Shown: positions 1-8,099 of the stretch, piece after piece
How positions within the stretch are numbered: the first letter of the stretch is position 1
Layout: the number at the start of each line of letters is the position of its first letter
From: Pseudonocardia thermophila
GTDB taxonomy: Bacteria > Actinomycetota > Actinomycetes > Mycobacteriales > Pseudonocardiaceae
Assembly: GCF_900142365.1 (NCBI RefSeq)
Contig: NZ_FRAP01000027.1
Span: forward strand, 18,690 to 82,689
Direction of reading: 5' to 3'
Length of the DNA stretch: 64,000 bases
Made by a program: the position numbers and the translations under genes
Notes under the pieces: generated by a model
Seen by the model: only the letters and a program-made list of their open reading frames with translations
The model's database searches: none
Told to the model about the DNA's origin: nothing

Positions 1-875
1 TGACCGAGAACAGCAAGGTCATCGTCCAGGGCATCACCGGGTCCGAGGGCACCAAGCACACGGCGAAGATGCTCGCCGCCGGCACGAACATCGTGGGCGG
101 CGTGAACGCCCGCAAGGCGGGCACCACCGTCAACATCGGCGGCAAGGACCTCACGGTGTTCGGCACCGTCGAGCAGGCCATGAAGGAGACCGGTGCCGAC
201 GTCAGCGTCGTCTTCGTGCCGCCGAAGTTCGCCAAGGACGCCGTCGTCGAGGCGATCGACGCGGAGATCCCGCTGCTGGTCGTGATCACCGAGGGCATCC
301 CGGTGCACGACTCGGCGTACTTCTGGGCGCACGCCTGCGCGAAGGGCAACAAGACCCGCATCATCGGCCCGAACTGCCCGGGCATCATCAGCCCCGGCAA
401 GTCGAACGCCGGCATCATCCCGGCCGACATCACCGGCCCCGGCAAGATCGGTCTCGTGTCCAAGTCGGGCACGCTGACCTACCAGATGATGTACGAGCTG
501 CGCGAGATCGGCTTCTCCACCGCGATCGGCATCGGCGGCGACCCGATCATCGGCACCACGCACATCGACGCGCTGGAGGCCTTCGAGGCCGACCCGGAGA
601 CCGCCGCGATCGTCATGATCGGCGAGATCGGTGGTGACGCGGAGGAGCGCGCCGCGGCCTTCATCAAGGAGCACGTGACCAAGCCGGTCGTCGGCTACGT
701 CGCGGGCTTCACCGCCCCGGAGGGCAAGACGATGGGCCACGCGGGCGCGATCGTGTCCGGCTCCGCCGGCACTGCGCAGGCCAAGAAGGAGGCCCTCGAG
801 GCGGCCGGCGTGAAGGTCGGCAAGACCCCGAGCGAGACCGCGGAGCTGATGAAGCAGATCATCGCCGGTCTCTGA
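1..875 (+). CDS. sucD: Succinate-CoA ligase alpha subunit (first base of start codon outside window)
   Basis: Alpha subunit of succinyl-CoA synthetase, which with SucC interconverts succinyl-CoA and succinate with nucleotide phosphorylation in the TCA cycle. The reading frame begins at base 3 directly after 'tg', so the window cuts the gene after the first base of an NTG start codon; protein is otherwise complete (about 291 residues, normal for the family). It opens with the nucleotide/CoA-binding segment VIVQGITGSEG and carries the phosphorylated histidine in GHAGAIVSG (about His247). sucC should lie just upstream, outside the window. A strong hairpin follows the stop, so this should be the last gene of its operon. 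Confidence 0.97.
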   Translation, partial: TENSKVIVQGITGSEGTKHTAKMLAAGTNIVGGVNARKAGTTVNIGGKDLTVFGTVEQAMKETGADVSVVFVPPKFAKDAVVEAIDAEIPLLVVITEGIPVHDSAYFWAHACAKGNKTRIIGPNCPGIISPGKSNAGIIPADITGPGKIGLVSKSGTLTYQMMYELREIGFSTAIGIGGDPIIGTTHIDALEAFEADPETAAIVMIGEIGGDAEERAAAFIKEHVTKPVVGYVAGFTAPEGKTMGHAGAIVSGSAGTAQAKKEALEAAGVKVGKTPSETAELMKQIIAGL

Positions 876-890
876 CCGTTTCGTCGTCCC

Positions 891-928
891 CCTCGGCCGG
901 GGCGCCGCTGCCGGCGCCCCGGCCGAGG
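891..928 (+). terminator. Strong hairpin after sucD
   Basis: A perfect 16-bp inverted repeat (891-906 with 913-928, arms CCTCGGCCGGGGCGCC and its complement) encloses a 6-nt loop 16 nt after the sucD stop. There is no clear U tract, which is common for hairpin terminators in high-GC actinobacteria. Confidence 0.85.
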
Positions 929-990
929 ACTAGTTTGGGGGCGCCCGTACGACGGACCGCGGGGGTCCGCACGGAGGGAGCACCTCGGAG

Positions 991-1878
991 ATGACGCAGC
1001 AGACACCGTCCGGCAGCCCGGACCCGGCGAACACTCCCGGCGAGGCGAACGCCGACCGCGGATCCGCGTTGGCGCGCCTTCTGGGACTGGCCGCGGCAGG
1101 GGTCGCGCTGATCATCTACCTCGTCGACTTCTTCGCGACCACCCCGCTCTCGGTCACCCTGCCCGGCCTGATGCTGCTCGGCGGCGGCCTGCTCGCCGGC
1201 ACGCTCGCGCTCCCGAGGGTCTCGGGGGTCCTGGTGCCGGCCGCCGTCGCCGTCATCACCGGGACCCTGCAGATGCTGCAGATCGTCGTTGCCGGCTCGT
1301 CGGGCGCGACGTCGATCATCGTGCTGGTGCTGGCGCTGCTGGAGGCCGCGCTCGTCGTCGGTGCCCTGCTGCTCGCCACCGGCGCGGTGAACGCGCCCGC
1401 GCCGCGGCCCGCCCGGCCCGCCGCGGGCTACGGGCCGCAGCCGCCCTTCGGCCAGCCCGGCTACGGCCAGCAGCCCGGGTTCGGCCAGCAGTTCCCCGGC
1501 TACGGGCAGCAGCCCGGGTTCGGCCAGCAGCAGCCGTACGGCGGCTACGGCCAGGCCGCCTACGGGCAGCAGGCCGGCTACGGCGCACCGCAGCAGGCGC
1601 CCAACCCGTGGGCCCAGCAGCCCGCCCAGCAGCAGCCCGCCCCGCAGCAGCCGGAGCAGACCCAGCAGAGCTCGGGGGCGTGGTACTCCGACGTCACCGA
1701 GGTGCGGCCGGTGGCGAGCGCCGGCAGTTCCGACAGCACCTCGACCCCGCCCGTCGGGCAGCCCGCGGCCGCGCAGGAGGGTGCACCGGTGCAGGAGCAG
1801 CCGCCCGTGGATGCCGACCAGCAGGACCAGACCACCCGCTTCATCAAGCCGAGCGAGCGGTCTTCCTCGGGCGAGTGA
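991..1878 (+). CDS. DUF5336 membrane protein with Gln/Gly/Pro-rich tail
   Basis: Resembles the actinobacterial 34-kDa antigenic protein family (DUF5336). Residues about 25-135 form four hydrophobic segments (for example GVALIIYLVDFF and LVLALLEAALVVGALLLA). From about residue 135 the protein is a low-complexity repeat rich in GYGQQPGFGQQ-like units, then a hydrophilic acidic end. Start ATG 991 has GGAGG at 973-977 and CGGAG immediately upstream. It sits between sucD and the PerM-like gene, the same order that I recall for the Mycobacterium tuberculosis Rv0952-Rv0954-Rv0955 region. Function is unknown; a cell-envelope role is inferred from membrane topology and neighbours. The repeat tail is probably disordered. 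Confidence 0.85.
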   Translation: MTQQTPSGSPDPANTPGEANADRGSALARLLGLAAAGVALIIYLVDFFATTPLSVTLPGLMLLGGGLLAGTLALPRVSGVLVPAAVAVITGTLQMLQIVVAGSSGATSIIVLVLALLEAALVVGALLLATGAVNAPAPRPARPAAGYGPQPPFGQPGYGQQPGFGQQFPGYGQQPGFGQQQPYGGYGQAAYGQQAGYGAPQQAPNPWAQQPAQQQPAPQQPEQTQQSSGAWYSDVTEVRPVASAGSSDSTSTPPVGQPAAAQEGAPVQEQPPVDADQQDQTTRFIKPSERSSSGE

Positions 1879-1946
1879 TCGGCAACTGCGGTCGTCCTCG
1901 GCGTGCCTGACCGGATCGCTGCCGCGACGCTGCGACCCTGTTGATC

Positions 1947-3518
1947 GTGTCCAGCGCACTCGACCACGACGGCGGCCCGCCGGGCGACGCCGTCCCGAAC
2001 GGGCTGCTACCGATCGCCGGGCTGGACCGGCTGCAGGTGCTGCTGTCGGCCGCGATGGGGACGGTGCTCGTCAGCTACGCGCTCCTCGTCCCACCGACCG
2101 CGTTCGTGATGGCCACCGGCGGCGACGGCGTGAGCGTCGACGCCGCGTTCGCCGCCACTGTCCCCGTCTGGCTGGCCGCCCACCAGATCCCGCTGTCGAT
2201 CGGCGGGCAGCCGCTGTCGGTCCTGCCGCTGCTGCCCACCGCGCTCGTGGTGGCCGTCGTCGCCGTCGGGGCGGGCTGGGCGGTGCGCCGGATCGGCGGC
2301 CGGTTCCGGGCCGACGCCGGTGCAGTGCTCGCGTCGATCGCCGGGGCGCACGCGGCGGTCGCGGTGCTCGGCAGCGCGCTGCTGCCGCGGTCCGCGGCGG
2401 TCGACGCCGCTCCGTGGGCGGCGATGGTCGGCGGCGGGCTGGTCGCCGCGGCGGGTGCGGTGCTCGGCGTGCTGCGCAGGTGCGAGCTGCCCGCCGATCT
2501 GCGGGCGATGATCCCGGTGTGGGTGCGGCCGGGGCTGCACGCGGCGCTGCGGGCGCTGCTCGTGCTGCTGCTGGCCGGCGCGGTCGTGCTGACGGCGGCG
2601 CTGGTGTTCGGTGCGCCCGCGGTGGCCGCGGCGTACGACGCGCTGGCGCCGGGGTTCTGGCCCGGGGCCGGGGTCACGCTGGTCGCGCTCGCGTACCTGC
2701 CGAACGCGGTGGTGGCCGGCACCGCGTGGGTGCTCGGGCCCGGGTTCGCGGTCGGCACCGGCACGGTGTCGGTGTTCGCGTCGTTCCCGCCCGCCGCGCA
2801 GTCGAGCTTCCCGCTGATGGCGTTGCTGCCGGCCGGGCCGCCGCCGGTGTGGACGCTCGCGGTGCTGCTCGTCCCGATCGGGGCGGGGGTGCTGGCCGGT
2901 CGGGTGTGCCGGGAGCTGCAGATCGCGACGGCGCGGGTGCCCGCGGCGGCGGTCGCGATCACGGTGACCACGCTCGTGATCGGGCTGTTCTGCCTGCTGG
3001 CCGGCGGGCGGCTGGCGGCCGGCGCCTTCGATCCCGTCTCGGTGCCGCCGGGCCTCGCGATGGCCTCGGTGCTGCTGCTGGTGGGGGTGCCGGCGATGCT
3101 CGTGGCCGGGGTCGCCCGCCGGGGTGAGCCGGACGAGGCCGAGTGGACCGAAGACGCTCCGGTGCCTGCCGCGCCGGAGCCGGCGGAGGCTGAGCCGCCC
3201 CGGCCGCGCACGGTGGCCGAGCTCGTCGCGCTGCGGGAGCGGCAGGCCGCGGCAGCGGCGGCGGAGGTGTCGGCAGCTGACGAGGGCGCCGGGGCAGAAC
3301 CGGCGGACGGCGCCGGAGCGGTGGTCGAGGAGGGGGCCGAGCCGATCGAGATCGAGGGGTCGGTCGCGGAGCCCCTCGTGGAGGCGGTTCCCGAGCCACG
3401 GCCGGAGCCGGACGAGGAGATCGTGCCGGGAGCCGGGGTGGAGCCGCCGGCGGCCGGCGGTGCGGACGAGGCCGGTGACAACGTAGTGCCCTTCGATCGG
3501 CGGCGACGTCGGAGCTGA
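1947..3518 (+). CDS. PerM-like DUF6350 integral membrane protein
   Basis: Large polytopic membrane protein (523 residues from GTG 1947) made of many hydrophobic segments over about residues 25-395, followed by an acidic Pro/Glu/Ala-rich cytoplasmic tail of about 130 residues. By position (after the DUF5336 gene and before purN) and composition it corresponds to the DUF6350/PerM family; PerM of mycobacteria supports cell division through the divisome protein FtsB. Family assignment here rests on synteny and topology, not on a visible motif. GTG 1947 is preferred over the in-frame TTG 1941 because a -10-like GACCCT lies at 1934-1939, 7 nt before it, fitting a leaderless start. Confidence 0.75.
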   Translation: MSSALDHDGGPPGDAVPNGLLPIAGLDRLQVLLSAAMGTVLVSYALLVPPTAFVMATGGDGVSVDAAFAATVPVWLAAHQIPLSIGGQPLSVLPLLPTALVVAVVAVGAGWAVRRIGGRFRADAGAVLASIAGAHAAVAVLGSALLPRSAAVDAAPWAAMVGGGLVAAAGAVLGVLRRCELPADLRAMIPVWVRPGLHAALRALLVLLLAGAVVLTAALVFGAPAVAAAYDALAPGFWPGAGVTLVALAYLPNAVVAGTAWVLGPGFAVGTGTVSVFASFPPAAQSSFPLMALLPAGPPPVWTLAVLLVPIGAGVLAGRVCRELQIATARVPAAAVAITVTTLVIGLFCLLAGGRLAAGAFDPVSVPPGLAMASVLLLVGVPAMLVAGVARRGEPDEAEWTEDAPVPAAPEPAEAEPPRPRTVAELVALRERQAAAAAAEVSAADEGAGAEPADGAGAVVEEGAEPIEIEGSVAEPLVEAVPEPRPEPDEEIVPGAGVEPPAAGGADEAGDNVVPFDRRRRRS

Positions 3519-3524
3519 CCACCC

Positions 3525-3566
3525 TGACATGTCTTAGTTGACATGTCGTGAGCAACCTGTCATGGT
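3525..3566 (+). promoter_or_regulatory. Promoter with paired TGACATGTC boxes for the DUF1707 gene
   Basis: Two copies of TGACATGTC (3525-3533 and 3539-3547), each containing the palindrome GACATGTC, are spaced 14 bp apart. The second overlaps a consensus -35 box TTGACA (3538-3543). A -10-like CATGGT (3561-3566) follows after 17 nt and the ATG of the next gene lies 6 nt further on. The palindromes overlap the -35 region and look like a repressor operator. Confidence 0.7.
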
Positions 3567-3572
3567 TGTTGC

Positions 3573-4013
3573 ATGGCCGACGACGACGTGCGCATCGGCG
3601 ACGCCGAGCGCGAGCAGGCCGTCCAGCAACTGCGCGGTCACGTGGGTTCTGGGCGGCTCGACCTGAGCGAGTTCGAGCAGCGGATCGACGCCGTCTACCA
3701 GGCGCGCACACGCGGCGAGCTGGCCGCGGTGTTCGCCGACCTCCCGGCCCCGGCCCCGGCCCCGGCCCCGGTGGCGAAGGCGCTGTCGCGGTCGGCTCCG
3801 CCCGCGCTCCTGCGGACGTGGCCGGCGGCGTGGGCCCAGTGGCTGTCCGTCGGTGTCCTCACGCTCGTGATCTGGGCGGCCACCTCGCTGGCCGCGGGGC
3901 ACCCGCTCTACTTCTGGCCGATGTGGGTCGTCGGCCCGTGGGGGCTCGGGCTCCTGCTGGGCGGCGTCACCGGGACCGGCCCGCGCTGCGCTCGCCGCAG
4001 CGCTGCGCACTGA
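3573..4013 (+). CDS. DUF1707 (SHOCT-like) membrane protein
   Basis: A 146-residue protein. Residues about 5-55 (VRIGDAEREQAVQQLRGHVG, then a DLSEFEQRIDAVYQARTRGEL segment) are a clear DUF1707/SHOCT-like helical domain. A Pro-Ala repeat linker follows (about residues 58-66) and then two hydrophobic segments near residues 90-135. Such proteins are usually small membrane proteins of unknown function, often under a local repressor. The ATG is 6 nt after the -10 box, so the mRNA is probably leaderless. A long hairpin lies downstream. Confidence 0.85.
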   Translation: MADDDVRIGDAEREQAVQQLRGHVGSGRLDLSEFEQRIDAVYQARTRGELAAVFADLPAPAPAPAPVAKALSRSAPPALLRTWPAAWAQWLSVGVLTLVIWAATSLAAGHPLYFWPMWVVGPWGLGLLLGGVTGTGPRCARRSAAH

Positions 4014-4024
4014 GCTGAAAGTCG

Positions 4025-4072
4025 ACGAACGGCACTTTCGTGAGCACCATTGCTGACGAAAGGGCCGTTCGT
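4025..4072 (+). terminator. Long inverted repeat after the DUF1707 gene
   Basis: Arms of 17 nt (4025-4041 and 4056-4072; ACGAACGGCACTTTCGT against ACGAACGGCCCTTTCGT when complemented) pair with one mismatch around a 14-nt loop. Short GAAAG/CTTTC outer arms extend the stem. The position 12 nt after a stop codon suggests a terminator. The arm sequence may be a dispersed genomic repeat, which cannot be tested here. Confidence 0.7.
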
Positions 4073-4188
4073 AGCTTTCCGCGTCCGCCCCTGATCCGCG
4101 ACCAACATCACCCGGGTGGCTCACGCCACCCGCCGGTTGCGTCACCTCGTCGTCACCCGCGACGGTGGCCCGCATAGGGTGGGGACCT

Positions 4189-4836
4189 GTGTCCGCGCCG
4201 TCCCGCTCGACCTACCGCGTCGATCTCCCCGATCCGGCCCGGCTCGTCGTGCTCGTCTCCGGTTCCGGGACCCTGTTGCAGGCGCTGCTCGACGCCACCG
4301 CCGAGCCCGGGTACCCGGCGCGCGTCGTGGCCGTCGGTGCCGACCGGGACGGGATCGAGGGGCTGGCGCGCGCGGAACGGGCGGGTGTGCCGACGTTCGT
4401 GCGCCGCGTCGGCGACTACCCCGATCGGGAGGCGTGGGACGTCGCGCTGGCCGAGGCGGTCGCCGAGCACCGGCCCGACCTGGTGGTCAGCGCCGGCTTC
4501 ATGAAGATCGTGGGCCCCCGGTTCCGCGCGGGCATCGGCTGTCCGATGATCAACACCCATCCGGCGCTCCTGCCGGCCTTCCCCGGCGCGCACGGCGTGG
4601 CGGACGCGCTCGCGTACGGCGTCAAGATCACCGGGGCGACCGTGCACGTCGTCGACGACGGGGTGGACACCGGGCCCGTCCTGGCGCAGGCCGCGGTCCC
4701 CGTCGAGCCCGGCGACACGGTGGAGACGCTGCACGAACGCATCAAGATCGAGGAACGGCGACTGCTCGTGGAGATCGTCGCCGACCTGGCCCGCAAGGGG
4801 GCCACCGTCAGCGGACGAGAGGTGACGATTCCGTGA
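4189..4836 (+). CDS. purN: Phosphoribosylglycinamide formyltransferase
   Basis: Transfers the formyl group of 10-formyltetrahydrofolate to GAR, step three of de novo purine synthesis. Visible motifs: VVLVSGSGTLLQALL near the N terminus, AGFMKIVGP, the catalytic Asn/His in NTHPALLPAFPG, and the catalytic Asp region VVDDGVDTGPVLAQ. The GTG at 4189 is preferred over the in-frame GTG 4165 because TAGGGT (4175-4180) lies 8 nt upstream and would give a leaderless transcript; it also yields a normal N terminus (215 residues). Its stop overlaps the purH start by 4 nt (GTGA), so the two are translationally coupled. Confidence 0.95.
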   Translation: MSAPSRSTYRVDLPDPARLVVLVSGSGTLLQALLDATAEPGYPARVVAVGADRDGIEGLARAERAGVPTFVRRVGDYPDREAWDVALAEAVAEHRPDLVVSAGFMKIVGPRFRAGIGCPMINTHPALLPAFPGAHGVADALAYGVKITGATVHVVDDGVDTGPVLAQAAVPVEPGDTVETLHERIKIEERRLLVEIVADLARKGATVSGREVTIP

Positions 4837-6398
4837 GTGAGCAGGGTGGGCGCAAGCCGGTCAAGCGGGCGTTGATCAGCGTCTACGACAAGACGGGCCT
4901 GCTCGACCTGGCCACCGCCCTGCACGCGATGGGGGTCGAGATCGTCTCGACCGGCTCGACCGCGCAGCGCATCGCCGACGCCGGAGTGCCGGTGACGCCC
5001 GTCGAGGAGCTGACCGGGTTCCCCGAGTGCCTCGACGGCCGGGTGAAGACCCTGCACCCGCGGGTGCACGCGGGTCTGCTCGCCGACACCCGCAAGCCGG
5101 AGCACGTCGCGCAGCTCGCCGAGCTGGGCATCCCGCCGTTCGAGCTGCTGGTCTCGAACCTCTACCCGTTCACGCAGACCGTCGCCTCCGGAGCCGCGCC
5201 GGACGAGTGCGTCGAGCAGATCGACATCGGCGGCCCCGCCATGGTGCGGGCGTCGGCGAAGAACCACGACAGCGTCGCGGTCGTCACCGATCCGCGCCGC
5301 TACGACTGGGTGCTGGAGCAGGTGAAGGCCGGCGGCTTCCTGCTGGAGGACCGGCGCAGGCTCGCCGCGGAGGCGTTCCGGCACACCGCGAGCTACGACG
5401 TCGCGGTCGCGTCCTGGATGGGTAGCGTGCTGGCCCCCGAGCCGGACGGCGGCCCGTTCCCGGACTGGGTCGGAGCGACGTGGGAGCGGCGCGCGACGCT
5501 GCGGTACGGCGAGAACCCGCACCAGCCCGCCGCCCTCTACACCACCGGGCGCGGTGGGCTCGCCGAGGCTGAGCAGCTGCACGGCAAGGAGATGTCCTAC
5601 AACAACTACGTGGACGCCGACGCCGCCTGGCGGGCCGCGCACGACCACGACGGCATCTGCGTCGCGGTGATCAAGCACGCCAACCCGTGCGGCATCGCGA
5701 TCGGCAAGGACGTCGCCGAGGCGCACCGCAAGGCGCACGCCTGCGACCCGGTCAGCGCGTTCGGCGGTGTGATCGCCACGAACAGCGAGGTCAGCGTGGC
5801 GATGGCCGAGCAGCTGGCGGACATCTTCACCGAGGTGATCGTGGCGCCGTCCTACGAGGAGGGTGCGGTGGAGCTGCTCGCTCGGCGCGCGAACCTGCGC
5901 GTGCTGCGGGTGCCCGGGGGAAGCCCGCGGACCGGTGTCGAGATGAGGCCGATCTCCGGCGGGCTGCTGCTCCAGCACCGCGATGCGATCGACGCGCCCG
6001 GCGACGACCCCTCGACCTGGACGCTCGCTGCGGGCGAGCCGGTCGACGAGGCCACGCTCGCCGATCTCGCCTTCGCCTGGCGCGCGGTCCGCTCGGTGAA
6101 GTCGAACGCGATCCTGCTCGCCTCCGACGGGGCGTCCGTCGGCGTCGGGATGGGCCAGGTCAACCGCGTCGACTCGTGCCGGCTCGCGGTGAGCCGGGCC
6201 GGTGATCGGGCTCGTGGCTCGGTCGCGGCGTCCGACGCCTTCTTCCCGTTCCCGGACGGGCTGGAGGTGTTGATCGAGGCGGGCGTGCGCGCGGTCGTGC
6301 AGCCCGGTGGCTCGGTGCGCGACGAGCTGTCGATCGAGACGGCGGCGAAGGCCGGGGTGGCGCTGTACCACACCGGGGTGCGCCACTTCGCCCACTGA
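4833..6398 (+). CDS. purH: Bifunctional AICAR transformylase / IMP cyclohydrolase
   Basis: Catalyses the last two steps of IMP synthesis. The N-terminal MGS-like cyclohydrolase domain (about residues 10-150) starts with ALISVYDKTGL and has the STGSTAQRI loop; the C-terminal transformylase domain carries the Lys-His pair in KHANPCG (Lys281, His282) and the GMGQVNRVDS motif. Length of 521 residues is normal. The frame is open far upstream to about 4116, but GTG 4833, overlapping the purN stop in GTGA with an AGAGG about 10 nt before, is the natural start. It forms a coupled purNH operon. Confidence 0.97.
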   Translation: MSEQGGRKPVKRALISVYDKTGLLDLATALHAMGVEIVSTGSTAQRIADAGVPVTPVEELTGFPECLDGRVKTLHPRVHAGLLADTRKPEHVAQLAELGIPPFELLVSNLYPFTQTVASGAAPDECVEQIDIGGPAMVRASAKNHDSVAVVTDPRRYDWVLEQVKAGGFLLEDRRRLAAEAFRHTASYDVAVASWMGSVLAPEPDGGPFPDWVGATWERRATLRYGENPHQPAALYTTGRGGLAEAEQLHGKEMSYNNYVDADAAWRAAHDHDGICVAVIKHANPCGIAIGKDVAEAHRKAHACDPVSAFGGVIATNSEVSVAMAEQLADIFTEVIVAPSYEEGAVELLARRANLRVLRVPGGSPRTGVEMRPISGGLLLQHRDAIDAPGDDPSTWTLAAGEPVDEATLADLAFAWRAVRSVKSNAILLASDGASVGVGMGQVNRVDSCRLAVSRAGDRARGSVAASDAFFPFPDGLEVLIEAGVRAVVQPGGSVRDELSIETAAKAGVALYHTGVRHFAH

Positions 6399-6506
6399 GC
6401 TCATCCGGACGGCGGTGCCGCGGCGCGCATTCCGCGCCTTGTGGCGGGCCCGCGCCAGGGCCACTGTGTTCGGGGTCACATTCGCCGTCGGGCGGGAGGT
6501 GTCCCG

Positions 6507-7109
6507 ATGTTCATGCAGGTCATCCAGGGGAAGGTCGCCGATCGGGCGGGGCTCGAGGCGGCGCTCGAGCGCTGGAGGGACGAGCTGGCACCGGGGGCGA
6601 TCGGCTACCTCGGCTCGACCGGCGGGTTCACCGATGACGGCGTGTTCGTCGTGCTCGCCCGGTTCGAGTCCGAGGAGGCGGCGCGCCGCAACAGCGAGCG
6701 CCCCGAGCAGGCCGCGTGGTGGGCCGAGACCGAGCGGTGCTTCGACGGCGAGGTCGTCTTCATGGACTGCCCGACCGCCACGACCTGGCTGGCCGGCGGC
6801 TCGGACGACGCCGGCTTCGTGCAGGTCATGGAGGGGCGCAGCGCCAACCGCGACCGCATGCTCGCGCTGATGGAGACCTACGCCCCACGGGTCAAGCAGG
6901 CCCGGCCGGAGATCATCGGCGGCACCGTCGGCACGTACGGCGAGGACGGCTGGGTCGAGGCGATCTACTTCACGTCCGAGGCGGAGGCGCGCGAGCACGA
7001 GGCGATGCCGATGCCCGACGACATGGCCGAGGCGATGGCCCGGGAGATGCCGGCGGACGTCCGCTACCTGGACCTGCACCAGCCGATCATGATCTCGGCC
7101 GGGCGGTAG
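6507..7109 (+). CDS. Hypothetical protein, two-repeat dimeric alpha/beta-barrel type
   Basis: A 200-residue soluble protein I cannot name. It has two similar halves: MFMQVIQGKVADRAGLEAAL at the start and AGFVQVMEGRSANRDRMLAL near residue 103. Each half has a strand-helix pattern ending in a region like FVVLARFESEEAARR or EAIYFTSEAEAREHE. This is the pattern of ferredoxin-like alpha/beta-barrel (ABM/Dabb-like) domains, here duplicated in one chain. No catalytic motif is visible. Start ATG 6507 has GGGAGG at 6494-6499; the in-frame GTG at 6441 lacks a site. It is monocistronic between purH and the erm leader region. Confidence 0.75.
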   Translation: MFMQVIQGKVADRAGLEAALERWRDELAPGAIGYLGSTGGFTDDGVFVVLARFESEEAARRNSERPEQAAWWAETERCFDGEVVFMDCPTATTWLAGGSDDAGFVQVMEGRSANRDRMLALMETYAPRVKQARPEIIGGTVGTYGEDGWVEAIYFTSEAEAREHEAMPMPDDMAEAMAREMPADVRYLDLHQPIMISAGR

Positions 7110-7153
7110 TCGATCGGGAGAATTCGTTTGCGCCCGGCCGTAGCGTGATCGGC

Positions 7154-7225
7154 GTGAGTCGCACTGCGTGGATCAGGGCCGTGGCGATCCGGCTGCGCCG
7201 CGTCGAACGGACGCCGCGCCGCTGA
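7154..7225 (+). CDS. Candidate Erm leader peptide with Arg-Leu-Arg motif
   Basis: A 23-codon ORF (GTG 7154 to TGA 7225) reads MSRTAWIRAVAIRLRR followed by VERTPRR. The central RLR (codons 7190-7198) is the +X+ type of sequence at which macrolide-bound ribosomes are known to stall in leader peptides such as ErmDL. A -10-like TAGCGT (7141-7146) lies 7 nt before the GTG, so the mRNA could start at this codon. The RLR codons sit in the rising arm of a hairpin (7183-7230). An in-frame GTG at 7145 is an alternative. No known protein is matched; the call rests on position and motif. Confidence 0.55.
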   Translation: MSRTAWIRAVAIRLRRVERTPRR

Positions 7226-7230
7226 TCGCC
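7183..7230 (+). promoter_or_regulatory. Putative translational/transcriptional attenuator upstream of erm
   Basis: GGCGATC (7183-7189) pairs with GATCGCC (7224-7230) and, inside, GCGCCGCGTC pairs with a nearly complementary GACGCCGCGC around a GAACG loop. This gives a long GC-rich hairpin that covers the RLR codons of the upstream ORF. Further down 7232-7245 has a short CCCGCG/CGCGGG stem. A ribosome stalled on the leader would unfold the first stem; the effect on erm is inferred. Confidence 0.5.
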
Positions 7231-7312
7231 GCCCGCGTCCGCGGGCTCTCCGGCTGCGTGGCCGTCCGATCAGGAGCTCTCTCCCCGATCGACGTGAAAC
7301 GCAGGTCTTCTT

Positions 7313-8017
7313 ATGTCCACGCATGTCCGCTGGGCTGGTGGCGGGCGCCACGAGCTCGGCCAGAACTTCCTCGTCGACGGGCGCGTCGCTGCCTGGATCG
7401 CCCGTCTCGTCCCGCCCGGCCCGGTCGTCGAACTCGGGCCGGGCGCCGGGGCCCTCACCCGGCACCTGATCGCCCGGCCCGACCCGATCACCGTGGTCGA
7501 GATCGATCCCCACCACGCGGCCGCGCTGGAGCGCCGGTTCGGTCGCCGCGTCGCCGTGGTCCGCGGCGACATGCTGCGGTTCCGTGAACGGCGGCCGCAC
7601 CACGTGGTCTCCAACGTGCCGTTCGGCATCACGGCGCCGCTGCTGCGGCACGTGCTCGGGCAGTCGAGCTGGTGCACTGCCGTGCTGCTCCTGCAGTGGG
7701 AGGTGGCCCGCAAGCGGGCGGCCGTCGGCGGTACCACCCAGCTCACCGCGCTCTGGTGGCCGTGGATCGACTTCACGCTGGCCGGGCGCGTACCCGCGGA
7801 CGCGTTCCGGCCCCGCCCGTCGGTCGACGGCGGGGTGCTGGTCATGGTCCGCCGTGAGCGGCCGCTGCTGGACGCGCGCCGGCGCGGGGCCTACCAGCGG
7901 TTCGTCGTCGAGGCGTTCCGCGCTGGCCAGGTGGCCGGGCGGCGCCCGCGGGACCTCGACGCCCGCGGATGGGTGATGCTGTTCGACCGCCTTGCCCGGA
8001 CGTCCCCGGTGCGTTAA
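7313..8017 (+). CDS. erm: Erm-type 23S rRNA (adenine-N6)-methyltransferase
   Basis: SAM-dependent N6-methylation of the 23S rRNA adenine equivalent to A2058, giving macrolide-lincosamide-streptogramin B resistance. The 234-residue protein has the N-terminal HELGQNFLVD, the SAM-binding VVELGPGAGALTRHL (about residues 38-52), acidic EID at strand 2, GDMLRF, and the catalytic motif SNVPFG (Asn101-Phe104), whose Val/Phe form fits actinobacterial Erm rather than KsgA (usually NLPYYI). The C-terminal helical domain is short. Start ATG 7313 has only a weak site (GCAGG), consistent with control through the leader. An SOS box begins 4 nt after the stop, so the next gene has its own promoter. Confidence 0.87.
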   Translation: MSTHVRWAGGGRHELGQNFLVDGRVAAWIARLVPPGPVVELGPGAGALTRHLIARPDPITVVEIDPHHAAALERRFGRRVAVVRGDMLRFRERRPHHVVSNVPFGITAPLLRHVLGQSSWCTAVLLLQWEVARKRAAVGGTTQLTALWWPWIDFTLAGRVPADAFRPRPSVDGGVLVMVRRERPLLDARRRGAYQRFVVEAFRAGQVAGRRPRDLDARGWVMLFDRLARTSPVR

Positions 8018-8020
8018 TCT

Positions 8021-8036
8021 TCGAACATCAGTTCGA
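8021..8036 (+). promoter_or_regulatory. LexA (SOS) box upstream of imuA'-imuB
   Basis: TCGAACATCAGTTCGA is a perfect match to the actinobacterial LexA box TCGAAC-N4-GTTCGA. GATACA directly behind it (8034-8040 region) could be part of the -10, so LexA binding would block RNA polymerase. The box is 64 nt before the imuA' start. Confidence 0.9.
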
Positions 8037-8099
8037 TACACCGTCTCCCCGCGGTGGCTCGGAAGCAGGTCCTGAGTTCGCGGGAGAGGTCTGTTCGGC

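Noticed and set aside
4416..7079. Open frame of 887 codons on the minus strand across purN, purH and the following gene
   Set aside because: It is the high-GC shadow of real plus-strand genes: low-complexity His/Arg/Asp composition, no start site and no recognisable domain.
7313..8017. KsgA/RsmA 16S rRNA dimethyltransferase
   Set aside because: The catalytic motif is NVPF rather than NLPY, the length is short, and ksgA context genes are absent; Erm fits better.
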